Source: Tetrapisispora phaffii CBS 4417 (Eukaryota > Ascomycota > Saccharomycetes > Saccharomycetales > Saccharomycetaceae). From it: 64,000 bases of DNA. Position 1 is the first letter of the stretch. Each line of letters begins with the position of its first letter. Where the stretch lies: positions 186,001 to 250,000 of the forward strand of contig NC_016535.1 of the NCBI RefSeq assembly GCF_000236905.1, written 5' to 3'. Under the pieces are notes generated by a model. The model ran no database searches. It saw nothing but the letters and a program-made list of their open reading frames with translations, and was not told the origin of the DNA. Below, piece after piece: positions 39,400 through 48,635 of the stretch. A program made the position numbers and the translations under genes.

Positions 39400-39917
39400 G
39401 ATTTTATTTAAATCAAAGTTTTGGATTTCAGTAGTTTGATCGTTTCTTCTAAGTTGAACGCTCAAGAAACGATATACGGAGTGTTCGAAAAGAAGTGTAT
39501 TATTGTAGCGATATTCCACCCTGTACCTTTCACTACCTTACGCTGAAGCTGCCACGTACAATATAGCGATGCCAAAACGAATTCAACCATCAACGTATAT
39601 TCCCATTACGCTTATTCCACTTTTCCTATATATATGTGTATATACCAATTTGATATATTTCGTATGCAATGATAAAATTAAGTCACATGACTTCAAGACT
39701 TTAAGATCTATTGATTGTCCCTGGCCACTTTAAAATGGATTGGCGGCTAAAATAATACTATGATTTAAAAGTCCCAGTCACTTTAACTTTTATTGAATGA
39801 ACTATATCTTGTAGGACACCATTATTTGAGCTAATATTATTGATACGAGGTAAATGCAATTAGCGGAAAAAACTAGATAGGTTTAGTTGTATCACAAAGG
39901 GAACAGTATAGTTAAAA
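39400..39917. other. Divergent intergenic region between SEC20 and the probable NDJ1
   Basis: 518 bases. GTCACATGAC at 39682-39691 is a near-palindromic E-box with a CACATG core; the same ten bases occur (reversed) upstream of INO4 at 48393-48402. No RNA gene seen. TATA-like TATATATGTGTATATA near 39629-39644. Confidence 0.45.
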
Positions 39918-40955
39918 ATGGATATTTCTAATGAAGTGACAGCGATTGAGGATGAGTTGAATGAGAAGGAGCATGATTTGGGATTTGGGGGTAAAAATAA
40001 ATCTTTCCGGTATCCTGATTTTGTATGTAGCCACAATTCTCAACGTTTATACATCGATGGTTCTTCGAAGTTTGGGTTTGTACATTATTTTATGAATAAT
40101 GTTAAGATAGTGGTTAAAGATGAAATATCTGAATGTCCTGATTTAAAATCATTTCAGATATTTAAAGACTGCTTCTTTGTTAATCAAAATTCAAATTTAG
40201 AAAAATACTTTGATATTGAAGTATTGAATAAAGAGAATCACAAAATAGATGATAATGAGGGAACGTCAATGTTAAGTGATATAACAATGACACAATTCAA
40301 CTTCCCAGATTTAACAAATGAAAAACCAACCCACGTTCAACTTTTCCCCAAAGTTATTAACATAAGATATTCTTCCGGTAAAAAAAATATTCTAAGATTG
40401 CTAATTAACCATCTCAACTGTTTAAAATCACTATTTGAAAAGAAGAATAAACAAATAGTTGCGAATTTATTTTTAGATGTTAAAAGAATTTTACAATCAT
40501 ACGTTGAAATTGTAATCAAAGATGTGGTAATAAAATGGATGCAATGGTTAATAATAATCCAGAATAAGGATTTAACGAAAAGGAGTTCATACAGAATCTT
40601 ATGTAAAAGAATTAATAGTTTGTTTTGGCGTCGATATTTTTGCATGAGAAGTTCCTCAACAGATTCAATAACTTCATTCAGTAATCGTCTGCATAGAAAT
40701 TTTCGAGAACAAAATGTTAAAGAAAGATCGATTATATTTGCTGTGTGGTGGGATGAGGTTAACGATATACTATTATTTAACAACGGTATTTCAATGCAAA
40801 CTAGTGACAAAAGTAAAGAAGAAAATATAGTCGTAGCTTCACTGGGCCTGATTTTAGAAGATACAGATAAAAACCAAGAACCAGAGAACAAATTATTATT
40901 ATTTGTCAACATGGCAATCATGGAATGTCTTAAGCAAGAGTTGAATCGATACTAA
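39918..40955 (+). CDS. NDJ1: Fast-evolving protein, probable Ndj1 (meiotic telomere protein) by position
   Basis: 345 residues, ATG at 39918. I do not recognise the sequence from motifs. The call rests on position and orientation: it lies where YOL104C (NDJ1) is expected between TPT1 (YOL102C) and the WSC gene (YOL105C), in the expected strand, with a length near the 352 of S. cerevisiae Ndj1. Ndj1 tethers telomeres to the nuclear envelope in meiotic bouquet formation and evolves fast. Visible: acidic N-terminus, a Lys/Arg/Leu-rich helical middle (LRLLINHLNCLKSLFEKK), and hydrophobic-aromatic blocks (VVIKWMQWLIII, FAVWWDEVNDILLF). No predicted membrane span that I trust. Confidence 0.5.
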   Translation: MDISNEVTAIEDELNEKEHDLGFGGKNKSFRYPDFVCSHNSQRLYIDGSSKFGFVHYFMNNVKIVVKDEISECPDLKSFQIFKDCFFVNQNSNLEKYFDIEVLNKENHKIDDNEGTSMLSDITMTQFNFPDLTNEKPTHVQLFPKVINIRYSSGKKNILRLLINHLNCLKSLFEKKNKQIVANLFLDVKRILQSYVEIVIKDVVIKWMQWLIIIQNKDLTKRSSYRILCKRINSLFWRRYFCMRSSSTDSITSFSNRLHRNFREQNVKERSIIFAVWWDEVNDILLFNNGISMQTSDKSKEENIVVASLGLILEDTDKNQEPENKLLLFVNMAIMECLKQELNRY

Positions 40956-41338
40956 TCAGACATAATTACTGATTACCTCATATTCACTTCCATATATGTT
41001 AACAATAATTAAATATTTACATTTTTTAAAGTTTTATTAAATGACAAACTTTATTTAAAAAATTTAAGACATTGATGATCCCTCGTTTAAATTTTTATCC
41101 GAAATTTTCTGATTTGAGTCTGCCCTAATAAAATAAAGTGCGATGCATTCTCTCAAACGACATATGCATCAATATTACTACTTGTCATTCCCTTCAGGAA
41201 TGAAATTGGTAAAATTATGATTATAATCTCATGGTATATATAAAGGATCAATTATAAAAACAACCAATTGGCTCAATAATAAATAAAATTTTCTTTTTTT
41301 TGCAAACCAGTTAAGGCAGATAGTAACGAAGTTTAATA
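40956..41338. other. Intergenic: ERG24 promoter
   Basis: 383 bases, AT-rich. CTCAAACGA at 41154-41162 (complement TCGTTTGAG) resembles but does not match the Upc2/Ecm22 sterol response element TCGTTYAG; I do not call it. TATATATAAAG near 41234 may be the TATA element. Confidence 0.4.
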
Positions 41339-42652
41339 ATGCAGTCTAAATTAAATCCAAAGACAACTGAATTTGAATTTGGTGGCACCATCGGTGCAAT
41401 TGGTATATCAGTTGGTTTACCAATTTTAACCATCCTATTAAATCAAATGATAAGACCTGACTATTTTATTGAAGGTTTCTTCACTAATTTCAATTTTGCT
41501 GATGTCTGGAATGGTATTAAACCAATCAGCTATTATTTAACCAAGGCTGATCTATGGACTTACTATCTTATTTGGTACATTGTTCTAGCAGTTTTCGATA
41601 TAATTTTACCAGGCAGAAAAATGCAGGGTGTTGAATTAAGAGATGGCACAAAATTAAACTATAAAATTAATGGTGTTGCTGTATCGGCAGCTTTAATTTT
41701 AGTATTAGCTTTCAGGTATCAGTTAACTGATGGTGACTTGCCAGAATTACAATATTTATATGAAAATCAAGTTGATTTATGTATAATTACAATTTTATTC
41801 TCTGTTATGTTATCTACTTATTGTTATGTTGCAAGTTTTATTCCATTATGGGGCAAAAACGGTAACAATACCAATGAAAAGATTTTGGCACTGGGGGGCA
41901 ATTCTGGTAATCCAATATATGATTGGTTTATTGGTAGAGAGTTGAATCCAAGAATTGGCCCAATTGATTTAAAGATGTACTCCGAATTAAGACCAGGTAT
42001 GTTACTATGGTTTTTAATTAACTTATCCTGTTTACATCATAACTATTTGGAAACTGCTAAAATAAACGATGCATTAGTTTTGATAAACTGTCTACAAGGT
42101 TTTTATATTTTTGATGGTGTATTAAACGAAGAAGGTGTATTGACCATGATGGATATTACTACCGACGGTTTTGGCTTCATGTTAGCTTTTGGTGATTTAA
42201 CATTAGTTCCTTTCACTTATTCCTTACAAGCCAGATATCTAAGTGTATCTCCAATAGAATTGGGTACTTACAGAGTATCATTCATTGTTACAGTTATGGC
42301 ATTAGGATTCTGGGTGTTCCGTGCTGCTAACCAACAGAAATCAGACTTTAGACAAGGTAAATTAGCTCATTTAAAGAGCATTCAAACGAAACGTGGTACC
42401 AAGCTATTGTGTGATGGTTGGTGGGGCAAGTCTCAACATATGAATTATTTCGGGGATTGGATCATCTCTTTAAGTTGGTGTTTAACTACATGGACCCAAA
42501 CTCCACTAACTTACTACTACTCAGCTTATTTCATGTCTTTGTTATTACATCGTCAACAAAGAGATGAGCAAAAATGTAGGGGAAAATATGGTAAGGATTG
42601 GGAAGAATATGAAAAGAAGGTTCCTTATAAGATCGTTCCTTACGTTTATTAA
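41339..42652 (+). CDS. ERG24: C-14 sterol reductase Erg24
   Basis: 437 residues, the same as the family norm. Erg24 is an ER membrane enzyme reducing the C14-15 double bond made by Erg11, in ergosterol synthesis. It begins NPKTTEFEFGGTIGAIGISVGLP (in parts), has multiple hydrophobic spans, and carries the sterol reductase family signatures: LPELQYLYENQVDLCI, WFIGRELNPRIGPIDLKMYSE, RPGMLLW, TTDGFGFMLAFGDL, SLQARYLS, FGDWIISLSWCLTTW and LLHRQQRDEQKC, with the KVPYKIVPYVY ending. These distinguish it from Erg4. Followed by POP3 and the WSC gene, as in YNL280C-YNL283C with HCH1 missing. Confidence 0.96.
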   Translation: MQSKLNPKTTEFEFGGTIGAIGISVGLPILTILLNQMIRPDYFIEGFFTNFNFADVWNGIKPISYYLTKADLWTYYLIWYIVLAVFDIILPGRKMQGVELRDGTKLNYKINGVAVSAALILVLAFRYQLTDGDLPELQYLYENQVDLCIITILFSVMLSTYCYVASFIPLWGKNGNNTNEKILALGGNSGNPIYDWFIGRELNPRIGPIDLKMYSELRPGMLLWFLINLSCLHHNYLETAKINDALVLINCLQGFYIFDGVLNEEGVLTMMDITTDGFGFMLAFGDLTLVPFTYSLQARYLSVSPIELGTYRVSFIVTVMALGFWVFRAANQQKSDFRQGKLAHLKSIQTKRGTKLLCDGWWGKSQHMNYFGDWIISLSWCLTTWTQTPLTYYYSAYFMSLLLHRQQRDEQKCRGKYGKDWEEYEKKVPYKIVPYVY

Positions 42653-42739
42653 AATCAATTTTAATATGCAGATGACTAAGTATGTATACAACATTACGTA
42701 AAATTTTAAGTATAGCAATTAAATAATACTTTCATATTG

Positions 42740-43429
42740 TCATTTTTTGGGGATTTGCTTGTGAGTATTTGTATATTTCTCTTGTTTCTGATTTTCCAGG
42801 TCCTCCCCTTTTTGATTTGGTTGTTTATTCTTATTTTTGGAAATCATTGGTATTGTAGTTTTAACTAACTTAATATTTGCTTTCTGGTATTTTAAATTGG
42901 TTAACCATGGTATCTTTTGTTCAGAAACTTTTGATTTTATCGTCCTCATAAAATGAGCATTGATTTTTTCGTTACAACGTACCATTAAAAAACCATCGAA
43001 ACTATCATCCCCTAGCGGTAAAGAATCCACTATTACTTGTGCAGAATTTCTAGGTAATTGAATTAGTGTGACTTTTGTTTTTGACATGTATGCTATTAAT
43101 GGCACTTGTTGCAAGAGCACGGATGGCACACCTTGGTCTCTGTTGCATGCAAACATCAAAACTTCCTCGTCCTTGTCATTGTTACAAAGATATTCATTAA
43201 TCTCGTTGAAGGTAAACGCAACGTCTAACGGCCACTCACTGCGGTCAGAATCTTTTAAACGCTTACAGACAGAAAGCACATCCGATTGTAGCAATTCCCA
43301 TACCAATTGCTGATCATTCACGTGTGGCCAGACCTGGGATTCATTAGTAAAAGGGTTATCCAACAGAGGTTTGTAAACCTGTTTTCTCTTTGATATTTTT
43401 TTGTTGATAGCTTTAAGTGAATTAGACAT
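42740..43429 (-). CDS. POP3: RNase P/RNase MRP subunit Pop3
   Basis: 229 residues from the ATG at 43429 (MSNSLKAINKKISKRKQVYK). Pop3 is a protein subunit of the tRNA- and rRNA-processing enzymes RNase P and MRP. Family-like blocks: VYKPLLDNPFTNESQVWPHV, LVWELLQSD, FACNRDQGVPSVLLQQVPL, TLIQLPRNSAQ and IPWLTNLKYQKANIKLVKTT. A basic Lys/Gln-rich tail makes it longer than S. cerevisiae Pop3 (195). The four codons before the ATG begin at GTG. It is convergent with ERG24 (87 bases). Confidence 0.92.
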   Translation of the reverse strand: MSNSLKAINKKISKRKQVYKPLLDNPFTNESQVWPHVNDQQLVWELLQSDVLSVCKRLKDSDRSEWPLDVAFTFNEINEYLCNNDKDEEVLMFACNRDQGVPSVLLQQVPLIAYMSKTKVTLIQLPRNSAQVIVDSLPLGDDSFDGFLMVRCNEKINAHFMRTIKSKVSEQKIPWLTNLKYQKANIKLVKTTIPMISKNKNKQPNQKGEDLENQKQEKYTNTHKQIPKK

Positions 43430-43595
43430 CACTCTGTACACCTGTCTAGGTTTGGGTCTGTGTCTGTCTGTCTGTCTATGTTTTTTGGTTGCTGTGCCTC
43501 GGAACTTGATTCTGAGAACCCTGCAACTCAGACAACCCAGATAAGGGACAGCTTATCATCAGAAATATTCTACCTTTTATATTATTATACCTCAT

Positions 43596-43602
43596 CTCAT
43601 CG
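43596..43602 (-). promoter_or_regulatory. PAC-type site upstream of POP3
   Basis: CTCATCG (minus strand CGATGAG, seven of eight PAC bases), preceded by another CTCAT unit, about 170 bases upstream of the POP3 start. Fits co-regulation of POP3 with ribosome-biogenesis genes. Consensus match only. Confidence 0.5.
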
Positions 43603-43697
43603 AATATTTCAGTTCGTTTCTCTTTTTGCAATAGATTTTTGACCAAAATGGTCACCACAAGCCCTGATTGATGCATGTGCCCTAAGTCATCTCGGCT

Positions 43698-43715
43698 GCC
43701 GATAGGGCTATCGGC
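43698..43715. repeat. Perfect 8-bp dyad GCCGATAG/CTATCGGC
   Basis: GCCGATAG at 43698-43705, spacer GG, CTATCGGC at 43708-43715, inside the GC-rich island. Could be a Zn-cluster dimer site; no specific factor recognised. Confidence 0.75.
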
Positions 43716-43778
43716 CAGGGTTTCGTCCAGATCGCAACGAATTCGCGTTTTTGTCGGAAATTTCCTATTACAGACATA

Positions 43779-43785
43779 TTACCCG
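43779..43785. promoter_or_regulatory. Reb1-type site
   Basis: TTACCCG in the POP3/WSC divergent region, about 65 bases from the dyad. Consensus match only. Confidence 0.5.
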
Positions 43786-44497
43786 ACGTGCTTCCGTTTA
43801 TGGAGAGATGTGTCTGTTTTCGGTGATCGCGTTTGTGCGGTTTATTTTCTTTCGGTTCTGTTTTAGGAAGTCAGGAATGGTGGTCCGCTACATTAATGAG
43901 CGGAAAAATTGGAAAATGATTGAAAAAGTCACTGAATCGGGTAATCTGGACATCGAAATCAGATTTCAATAAACAAAGAGTTATTAATTATTGTATAAGC
44001 TTCGAATATTATATATACAATTGTTTATAATTGTGCTGGTAACTTCAATATAAGTTTCGAACAATGACATATAATGAACTTGGTATATGTTTTAAATATG
44101 AATTGACCATTGTTTGAGTACAACTTTAAAGCTGAGTTGAGGTTCATAAGTCAATTATTGAAAATTTTGTCTTCCTTTTTTTATTTGTATCTTTCATTGG
44201 CTTTTATATATACGAGCCTATTTCGAAACTGTTGAATTAAGAAAGGATCCCTATATTATTATTGAAGTTGAAATAAATAAGCTTTCCAGGGAACAAGGGT
44301 CTTTCTTTTATATTTATTTTGTGTTTCATAAATCAACCTATACAGATACTTCTCAAGTCATTCATGCCAACAGTCTACTGATTGATATCAATTTTAAGTT
44401 AATGAACTCTTTTTTTTCCCATTCTAATATTATAACACTTTTCATCTCCTTTCTCAAAACCCCATTTTAAATACCCAACAACTCAAACATTCAAACA

Positions 44498-45907
44498 ATG
44501 CTGAAATCATTTGTTTGTGTACTGCTCTATTCGCAATTGGTTGCTGCAGTCACATATAATTACCAAGGTTGCTATGATTCAAGTAGTCTACGATCAATGA
44601 TGTCGTCGTTGGGTACATACACGTACCAATCTATCTCATACTGTCAAACAGAGTGTAACGGATCAAAGTTTATTGCTCTGTTAGATGGTGGAGAATGTTA
44701 TTGTAGTGATGACACTTCTATTTTAGATGTTTTATCCTCATTGCAATCAGATTCCAGTCAATGCAACGTAGGCTGTAATGGTTGGCCATACCAAACATGT
44801 GGCGGTCAAACATATATGGATTTTTACGTTGATTCGTCGATCACCGTTGTTAACTCTGTATCAAGTTCTACTTCATTATCATCAGCGGCAGCTTCATCAT
44901 CATCTACTTCTGTTCAAGGTTCGACAAGTGCATATATAGCGACAACTACTATATCGACTACACAAGACTCGACACCCACAAGCAGTTTCACTTCTACACG
45001 GTCTTCAAGCAGCCAATCTTCAACGACGTCAATAGTATCTAAATTAGAAACAACTTCTACTTACGAGTCATTGTCTTCTTCATCTTCGGATAGTCAAGCT
45101 GTGCTTACCTCGTCATCGCTCATTTCTAGCCCATCTACTAATAACAACTCCGTTCATCCTTCAACTGTCTTTACTTCAACTAGAGTCACAACGGAATTGC
45201 TCACAACTTCAGTGGTTACTGCATCTGATAATGGTTCACAAGTTCTTGTTTACGTTACAAAAACCGAAACTTTTGCGACAACAAGTGCTGTTGCTTCTTC
45301 AAATTCTATTTCAGTCAATGGAAAGAATAGCAATAGTTCGAGTCCTAATAGTTTATCAAGTGGGGATATCGCAGGTATTGTTATTGGCGTTGTTTTTGGT
45401 ACCTTTTTCATATTGGCTGCTTTAATATATGCCAATTGGAGAAGGAAAAAGCATGCTAAAGAAAGAGATATTGAAGAAAGTAAACAACATCAACCATACT
45501 CTTATGGTGACGTTGATGCTAACCCGATTATTCTGCCAGAGAGAGCTGCTTCTTCTAAATTCCATAAACATCCAAAATATATAGGCCCTGCGACATCTGA
45601 TTCTGAATTTTTTTTCTCAACATACGATACGCATGAAACGGATTCTTCACCTTCAAGTTCTAGAGATTTAACTTCGAGTAGTTCAAGTATGAATTCTGGC
45701 GTAAATCTAATTAGTAAAGAAGCTATCCCCATTGAAGCGTTGAGAGATAATCAAAAAATGACGAATCCTAAACCAATTGTCAGATTTAGTACAACTTCAA
45801 TACCGTTCTTAGTTGAAGATAGACAATTAAGAATTGTCAATCCAGATGATGAGAAAATAGAGGATCAATATAAAGAAGATTTCGACGATTCTTCAAGAAA
45901 TAATTGA
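44498..45907 (+). CDS. WSC2: WSC-family cell-wall stress sensor (WSC2/WSC3 type)
   Basis: 469 residues. Wsc proteins are plasma-membrane mechanosensors that activate Rho1 through Rom2. Visible: signal peptide at residues 1-18 (MLKSFVCVLLYSQLVAAV), then a cysteine-rich WSC domain to about residue 110 (YQGCYDSSSL, YCQTECNGSKFIALLDGGECYC, CNVGCNGWPYQTCGG), a long Ser/Thr-rich rod that would be O-mannosylated, a single membrane span (IAGIVIGVVFGTFFILAALIY) followed by RRKKHAKER, and a cytosolic tail. The order next to POP3 and NDJ1 fits both WSC2 (YNL283C) and WSC3 (YOL105C); the symbol is not resolved. KTR-family mannosyltransferases in this window act on such proteins. Confidence 0.88.
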   Translation: MLKSFVCVLLYSQLVAAVTYNYQGCYDSSSLRSMMSSLGTYTYQSISYCQTECNGSKFIALLDGGECYCSDDTSILDVLSSLQSDSSQCNVGCNGWPYQTCGGQTYMDFYVDSSITVVNSVSSSTSLSSAAASSSSTSVQGSTSAYIATTTISTTQDSTPTSSFTSTRSSSSQSSTTSIVSKLETTSTYESLSSSSSDSQAVLTSSSLISSPSTNNNSVHPSTVFTSTRVTTELLTTSVVTASDNGSQVLVYVTKTETFATTSAVASSNSISVNGKNSNSSSPNSLSSGDIAGIVIGVVFGTFFILAALIYANWRRKKHAKERDIEESKQHQPYSYGDVDANPIILPERAASSKFHKHPKYIGPATSDSEFFFSTYDTHETDSSPSSSRDLTSSSSSMNSGVNLISKEAIPIEALRDNQKMTNPKPIVRFSTTSIPFLVEDRQLRIVNPDDEKIEDQYKEDFDDSSRNN

Positions 45908-46258
45908 CAGTATTATATTATATTCAAATTAACATAAAACATTCGCATTCAGTAAAAACCAAATATACCCACCCAATTCAATTCAATTCAGTTCAGTTCA
46001 ATATATAGACATGAACTACCATTTACACATTCATCTTACTTATGTCGGACGTTCCACGTCTTAGATACCCTAATAAACTCAATAAATAAGATATGAAAAT
46101 CTATAATAATTAATAAACATTTTTTTAATGACATTAAAGTCTTTTATAAAAGTAACTACTTGCAAGAATAGTTTATAAAAGTTTACGTTCGGTTCGAGAA
46201 GCATATGCCAACATCATATGTTGTTTATATGGTCATTAAAGCAATAAAAAGGTAACTA
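45908..46258. other. Intergenic between WSC and tRNA-Thr
   Basis: 351 bases. Short tandem ATTCA/GTTCA pentamers at about 45976-46002. Otherwise AT-rich with nothing recognised. Confidence 0.5.
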
Positions 46259-46331
46259 TGCTTCCAACCAGAGTCGAACTGATGATCTCCACATTACTAG
46301 TGTGGCGCCTTGCCAACTTGGCCATAGAAGC
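46259..46331 (-). tRNA. tRNA-Thr (AGU)
   Basis: A 73-base cloverleaf with no intron. On the minus strand it begins GCTTCTATGGCCAAG and ends TGGAAGCA; the acceptor stem GCTTCTA pairs with TGGAAGC (one G-U). The anticodon loop CACACTAGTAATGTG shows AGT, read as AGU (inosine at the wobble base in the mature RNA). The T arm is ATCAG-TTCGACT-CTGGT, which differs from the S. cerevisiae tRNA-Thr(AGU) but stays paired. CCA is not encoded, as expected in yeast. Confidence 0.96.
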
Positions 46332-46801
46332 ATAATATTACTATAATTTGAAATTTTTTATAGTCTCTTTTATCTGACTAAATAGTAATTTCCTATTTAG
46401 GAAATTTTTGCAAGGTATATGTCACGTGCTTTGTGTGTTGGGGTCTTTACTAAAAAAACAGCGTAAGTTGCATATTTATCTTGTCAATAGCTCAGCGGAT
46501 ATTTATAAGATTTTTCAAATTGAGCTTTTTCAAAATGTATGACAGATCAAATCTTGGCCTACTTATATTATAGATGTCTCTTAGTAGATTTGCAGGTTTC
46601 CGAATTCAATAAAAAATGGAATTCATAATCTGATAGCTTGTTATTAAAAGAAGGTAAAATAGTTTTATGTGAAAAGAAGTTTTTGACTTGGTAATTTATG
46701 ATCTATTGACTATTGGTATATCATATCATTTGCAAACTGTACTAATAGTTCAAACTCTTCCTCGAAGTGTCTATTTCAACAACGTTACTTTGAGGCTGAA
46801 G
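46332..46801. other. Intergenic: tRNA-Thr flank and YOL107W promoter
   Basis: 470 bases. TCACGTG at 46422-46428 is a Cbf1/Pho4-type E-box. CTATTTAGGAAAT-like inverted bits near 46391-46404. The YOL107W frame stays open upstream to a TTG at 46688 but has no earlier ATG. Confidence 0.45.
46422..46428. promoter_or_regulatory. CACGTG E-box
   Basis: TCACGTG between the tRNA-Thr gene and YOL107W, matching the Cbf1 half-consensus. Consensus match only. Confidence 0.4.
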
Positions 46802-47815
46802 ATGAAATTTGACTCCAGATTTCTAACTGTTGATATTCCTGATTCATTTTGGAAACTTCAAAAATTACCAACAGCCATAAGAATTATAACATTATTAGCA
46901 ATTCTTTTGTCAGGATGTTTATTCATAATTCGTATGAGAAGTATTGTAAATATTAAACCTGGAGAAGGTGAATCTATTGACAATGTTGCTTTCCCAATAT
47001 TCCAAATGGTACCAAGCAAATTGAAATATTTACCATTTTCAATCTTTTTGTCTAACTTTGTTGATACATCAGGCTGGAAATTTATTGTAAACTTTTGCAA
47101 TTTAACAATTGGTGGCTCTTACATTGAGCGTAATTGGGGATCCTCAAAAGAGATGTTTAAATTTTTATTAGTTCTCGGTACCCTTACAAATGTTATTGTT
47201 GTATTACTAACGATTGCATTATCTTTTATCATTCCTGGAATAGATTTGAACAAGCCAATTGATGGAAATTATACAGTTTTAATTGGTTTTCCTATTGTAT
47301 ATAAACAATTACTACCAGAAACATCTATCTTCGATTTAAAGAATGTTCCACTGATATCTAAGAACTTCAGATTCAAGTTATTACCTATTTTTGTTATTTG
47401 CACAGTTACTTTAATTCAGATACTGTGGCTGCATCATTTTGCTCAATTGATAAGCATATGGCTAACATTTATATCCACTTGGATGTATTTAAGATTCTTC
47501 CAATTGTTACCTTTATATGGTACAGATGCATCAAACAGTGAAAATATTTTGAGGGGTGATTCTTCAGATACATTTCAATTTATCTATCTATTCCCTGATA
47601 TTGTCAAACCTATTTTGAGACCTGTATTTTCATATGTGTACGAAGTCTTCTGTATTAAACTGAGATTAATCCGTCCTTTCGAAACTACTGATATAGATAA
47701 AGGTAATTCAGTTGCTGAACAAAGAGGTGCAAAACCAATTGGTACGCCATCTACTGAAGCGAATGAGAGGCGTAAACAGAAGGCTCTGGAAGTATTGCAA
47801 GAGCGTATGGTATAA
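46802..47815 (+). CDS. YOL107W: Rhomboid-like multi-pass membrane protein, TMEM115/YOL107W homolog
   Basis: 337 residues from the ATG at 46802 (MKFDSRFLTVDIPDSF). The family (TMEM115, DUF1751) are Golgi membrane proteins with a rhomboid-like fold but no protease residues. Several hydrophobic spans are visible (ITLLAILLSGCLFII, FKFLLVLGTLTNVIVVLLTIALSF, LLPIFVICTVTLIQILWL), with a WKFIVNFCNLTIGGSYIERNWGSSKE block and a cytosolic C-terminus ending KALEVLQERMV. It is next to INO4 as in S. cerevisiae, but on the strand opposite to what the rest of the track predicts. Confidence 0.85.
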   Translation: MKFDSRFLTVDIPDSFWKLQKLPTAIRIITLLAILLSGCLFIIRMRSIVNIKPGEGESIDNVAFPIFQMVPSKLKYLPFSIFLSNFVDTSGWKFIVNFCNLTIGGSYIERNWGSSKEMFKFLLVLGTLTNVIVVLLTIALSFIIPGIDLNKPIDGNYTVLIGFPIVYKQLLPETSIFDLKNVPLISKNFRFKLLPIFVICTVTLIQILWLHHFAQLISIWLTFISTWMYLRFFQLLPLYGTDASNSENILRGDSSDTFQFIYLFPDIVKPILRPVFSYVYEVFCIKLRLIRPFETTDIDKGNSVAEQRGAKPIGTPSTEANERRKQKALEVLQERMV

Positions 47816-48635
47816 ATACTTCTATACAGTGCATATTTAGTCAAAAAAATTAATTTAATAATTTGGTTTGTTATTCTTGAACAAATACCAATATGTTATA
47901 TTCACAGAAAAGTACTCGCCAAGTTATAAACCAGGCAAACTCAGAATTGTATGAATTGGTTCTTAATCTATATTAAAAAATTTGTTTCCATAGCTCATTA
48001 AGAAATGGATTATAACTTTGACCACAGTTCGTAATTTTTATAAGATAGTTAAGTAAAAAGAATTTACAGAATTCTTATCTTCTTAGTGTAAAGTCTAAAT
48101 TGAATAATTTTTCCTAATATTTATATTTTGTTCTAGCAGTTTTACCTTTTAGAAGTTCGGAAAACAATCTACCGACTTAACATTTTGTAGCTAAATATAA
48201 ATGTATATATATTTTTACTATTTTCATTAAAGCGACTAGAACTAACGAAGTGTCAACTGATTAGTTTATTTAAATATCAATTAAGAATACAGTATCACTT
48301 TTATTGTCTTATGAGTACCAATATGACCTTTTTATATTACTTAATTCTAATATATTTTCTTTTATAGACAAATCTGCGTACAAATATTATAAGTCATGTG
48401 ACCAATAATGTGTTATAGACACTTAAAATTTATCAAAGCTTAATTTGGATGAGTGGAACAACAGAATAGAAGATACAACATTTACAAGTGAGAAAGTGTC
48501 AAGATGCAATTTATTGTAACTTGATTATTAAAACTGTATGAGTACATTATTGATAAGTAGAAAATATGTTGCATGCATTTGTGATTAAAAAACGAGGAAA
48601 AATGTCATGAACATTTATATCCTTTCCATTTAAGA
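47816..48635. other. 820-base intergenic: YOL107W 3' region and INO4 promoter
   Basis: Very AT-rich. GTCATGTGAC at 48393-48402 contains CATGTG, the core of the inositol-responsive UAS bound by Ino2-Ino4, about 235 bases before INO4 itself; the flank does not match CATGTGAAAT fully. No RNA gene recognised. Confidence 0.45.

Larger units (their letters stand above)
43430..44497. other. 1.07 kb divergent region between POP3 and WSC, with GC island
   Basis: Holds a PAC site for POP3 (43596-43602), a GC-rich island at about 43675-43870 with a perfect 8-bp dyad (43698-43715) and a Reb1-type site (43779-43785), then a long AT-rich stretch up to WSC. Open frames of 60-70 codons on both strands across the island resemble nothing. 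HCH1 is not found here, though it lies in this neighbourhood in S. cerevisiae. Confidence 0.55.

Noticed and set aside
39400..39519. 40-codon N-terminal extension of SEC20
   Set aside because: Begins with GTG, not a normal yeast start; the later ATG gives the family length.
41154..41162. Sterol response element upstream of ERG24
   Set aside because: CTCAAACGA is one base off TCGTTYAG on the complement; not good enough to call.
43675..43866. 63-codon frame in the POP3-WSC gap as an HCH1 remnant
   Set aside because: No HCH1/AHA1-like residues in this or overlapping frames that I can see.
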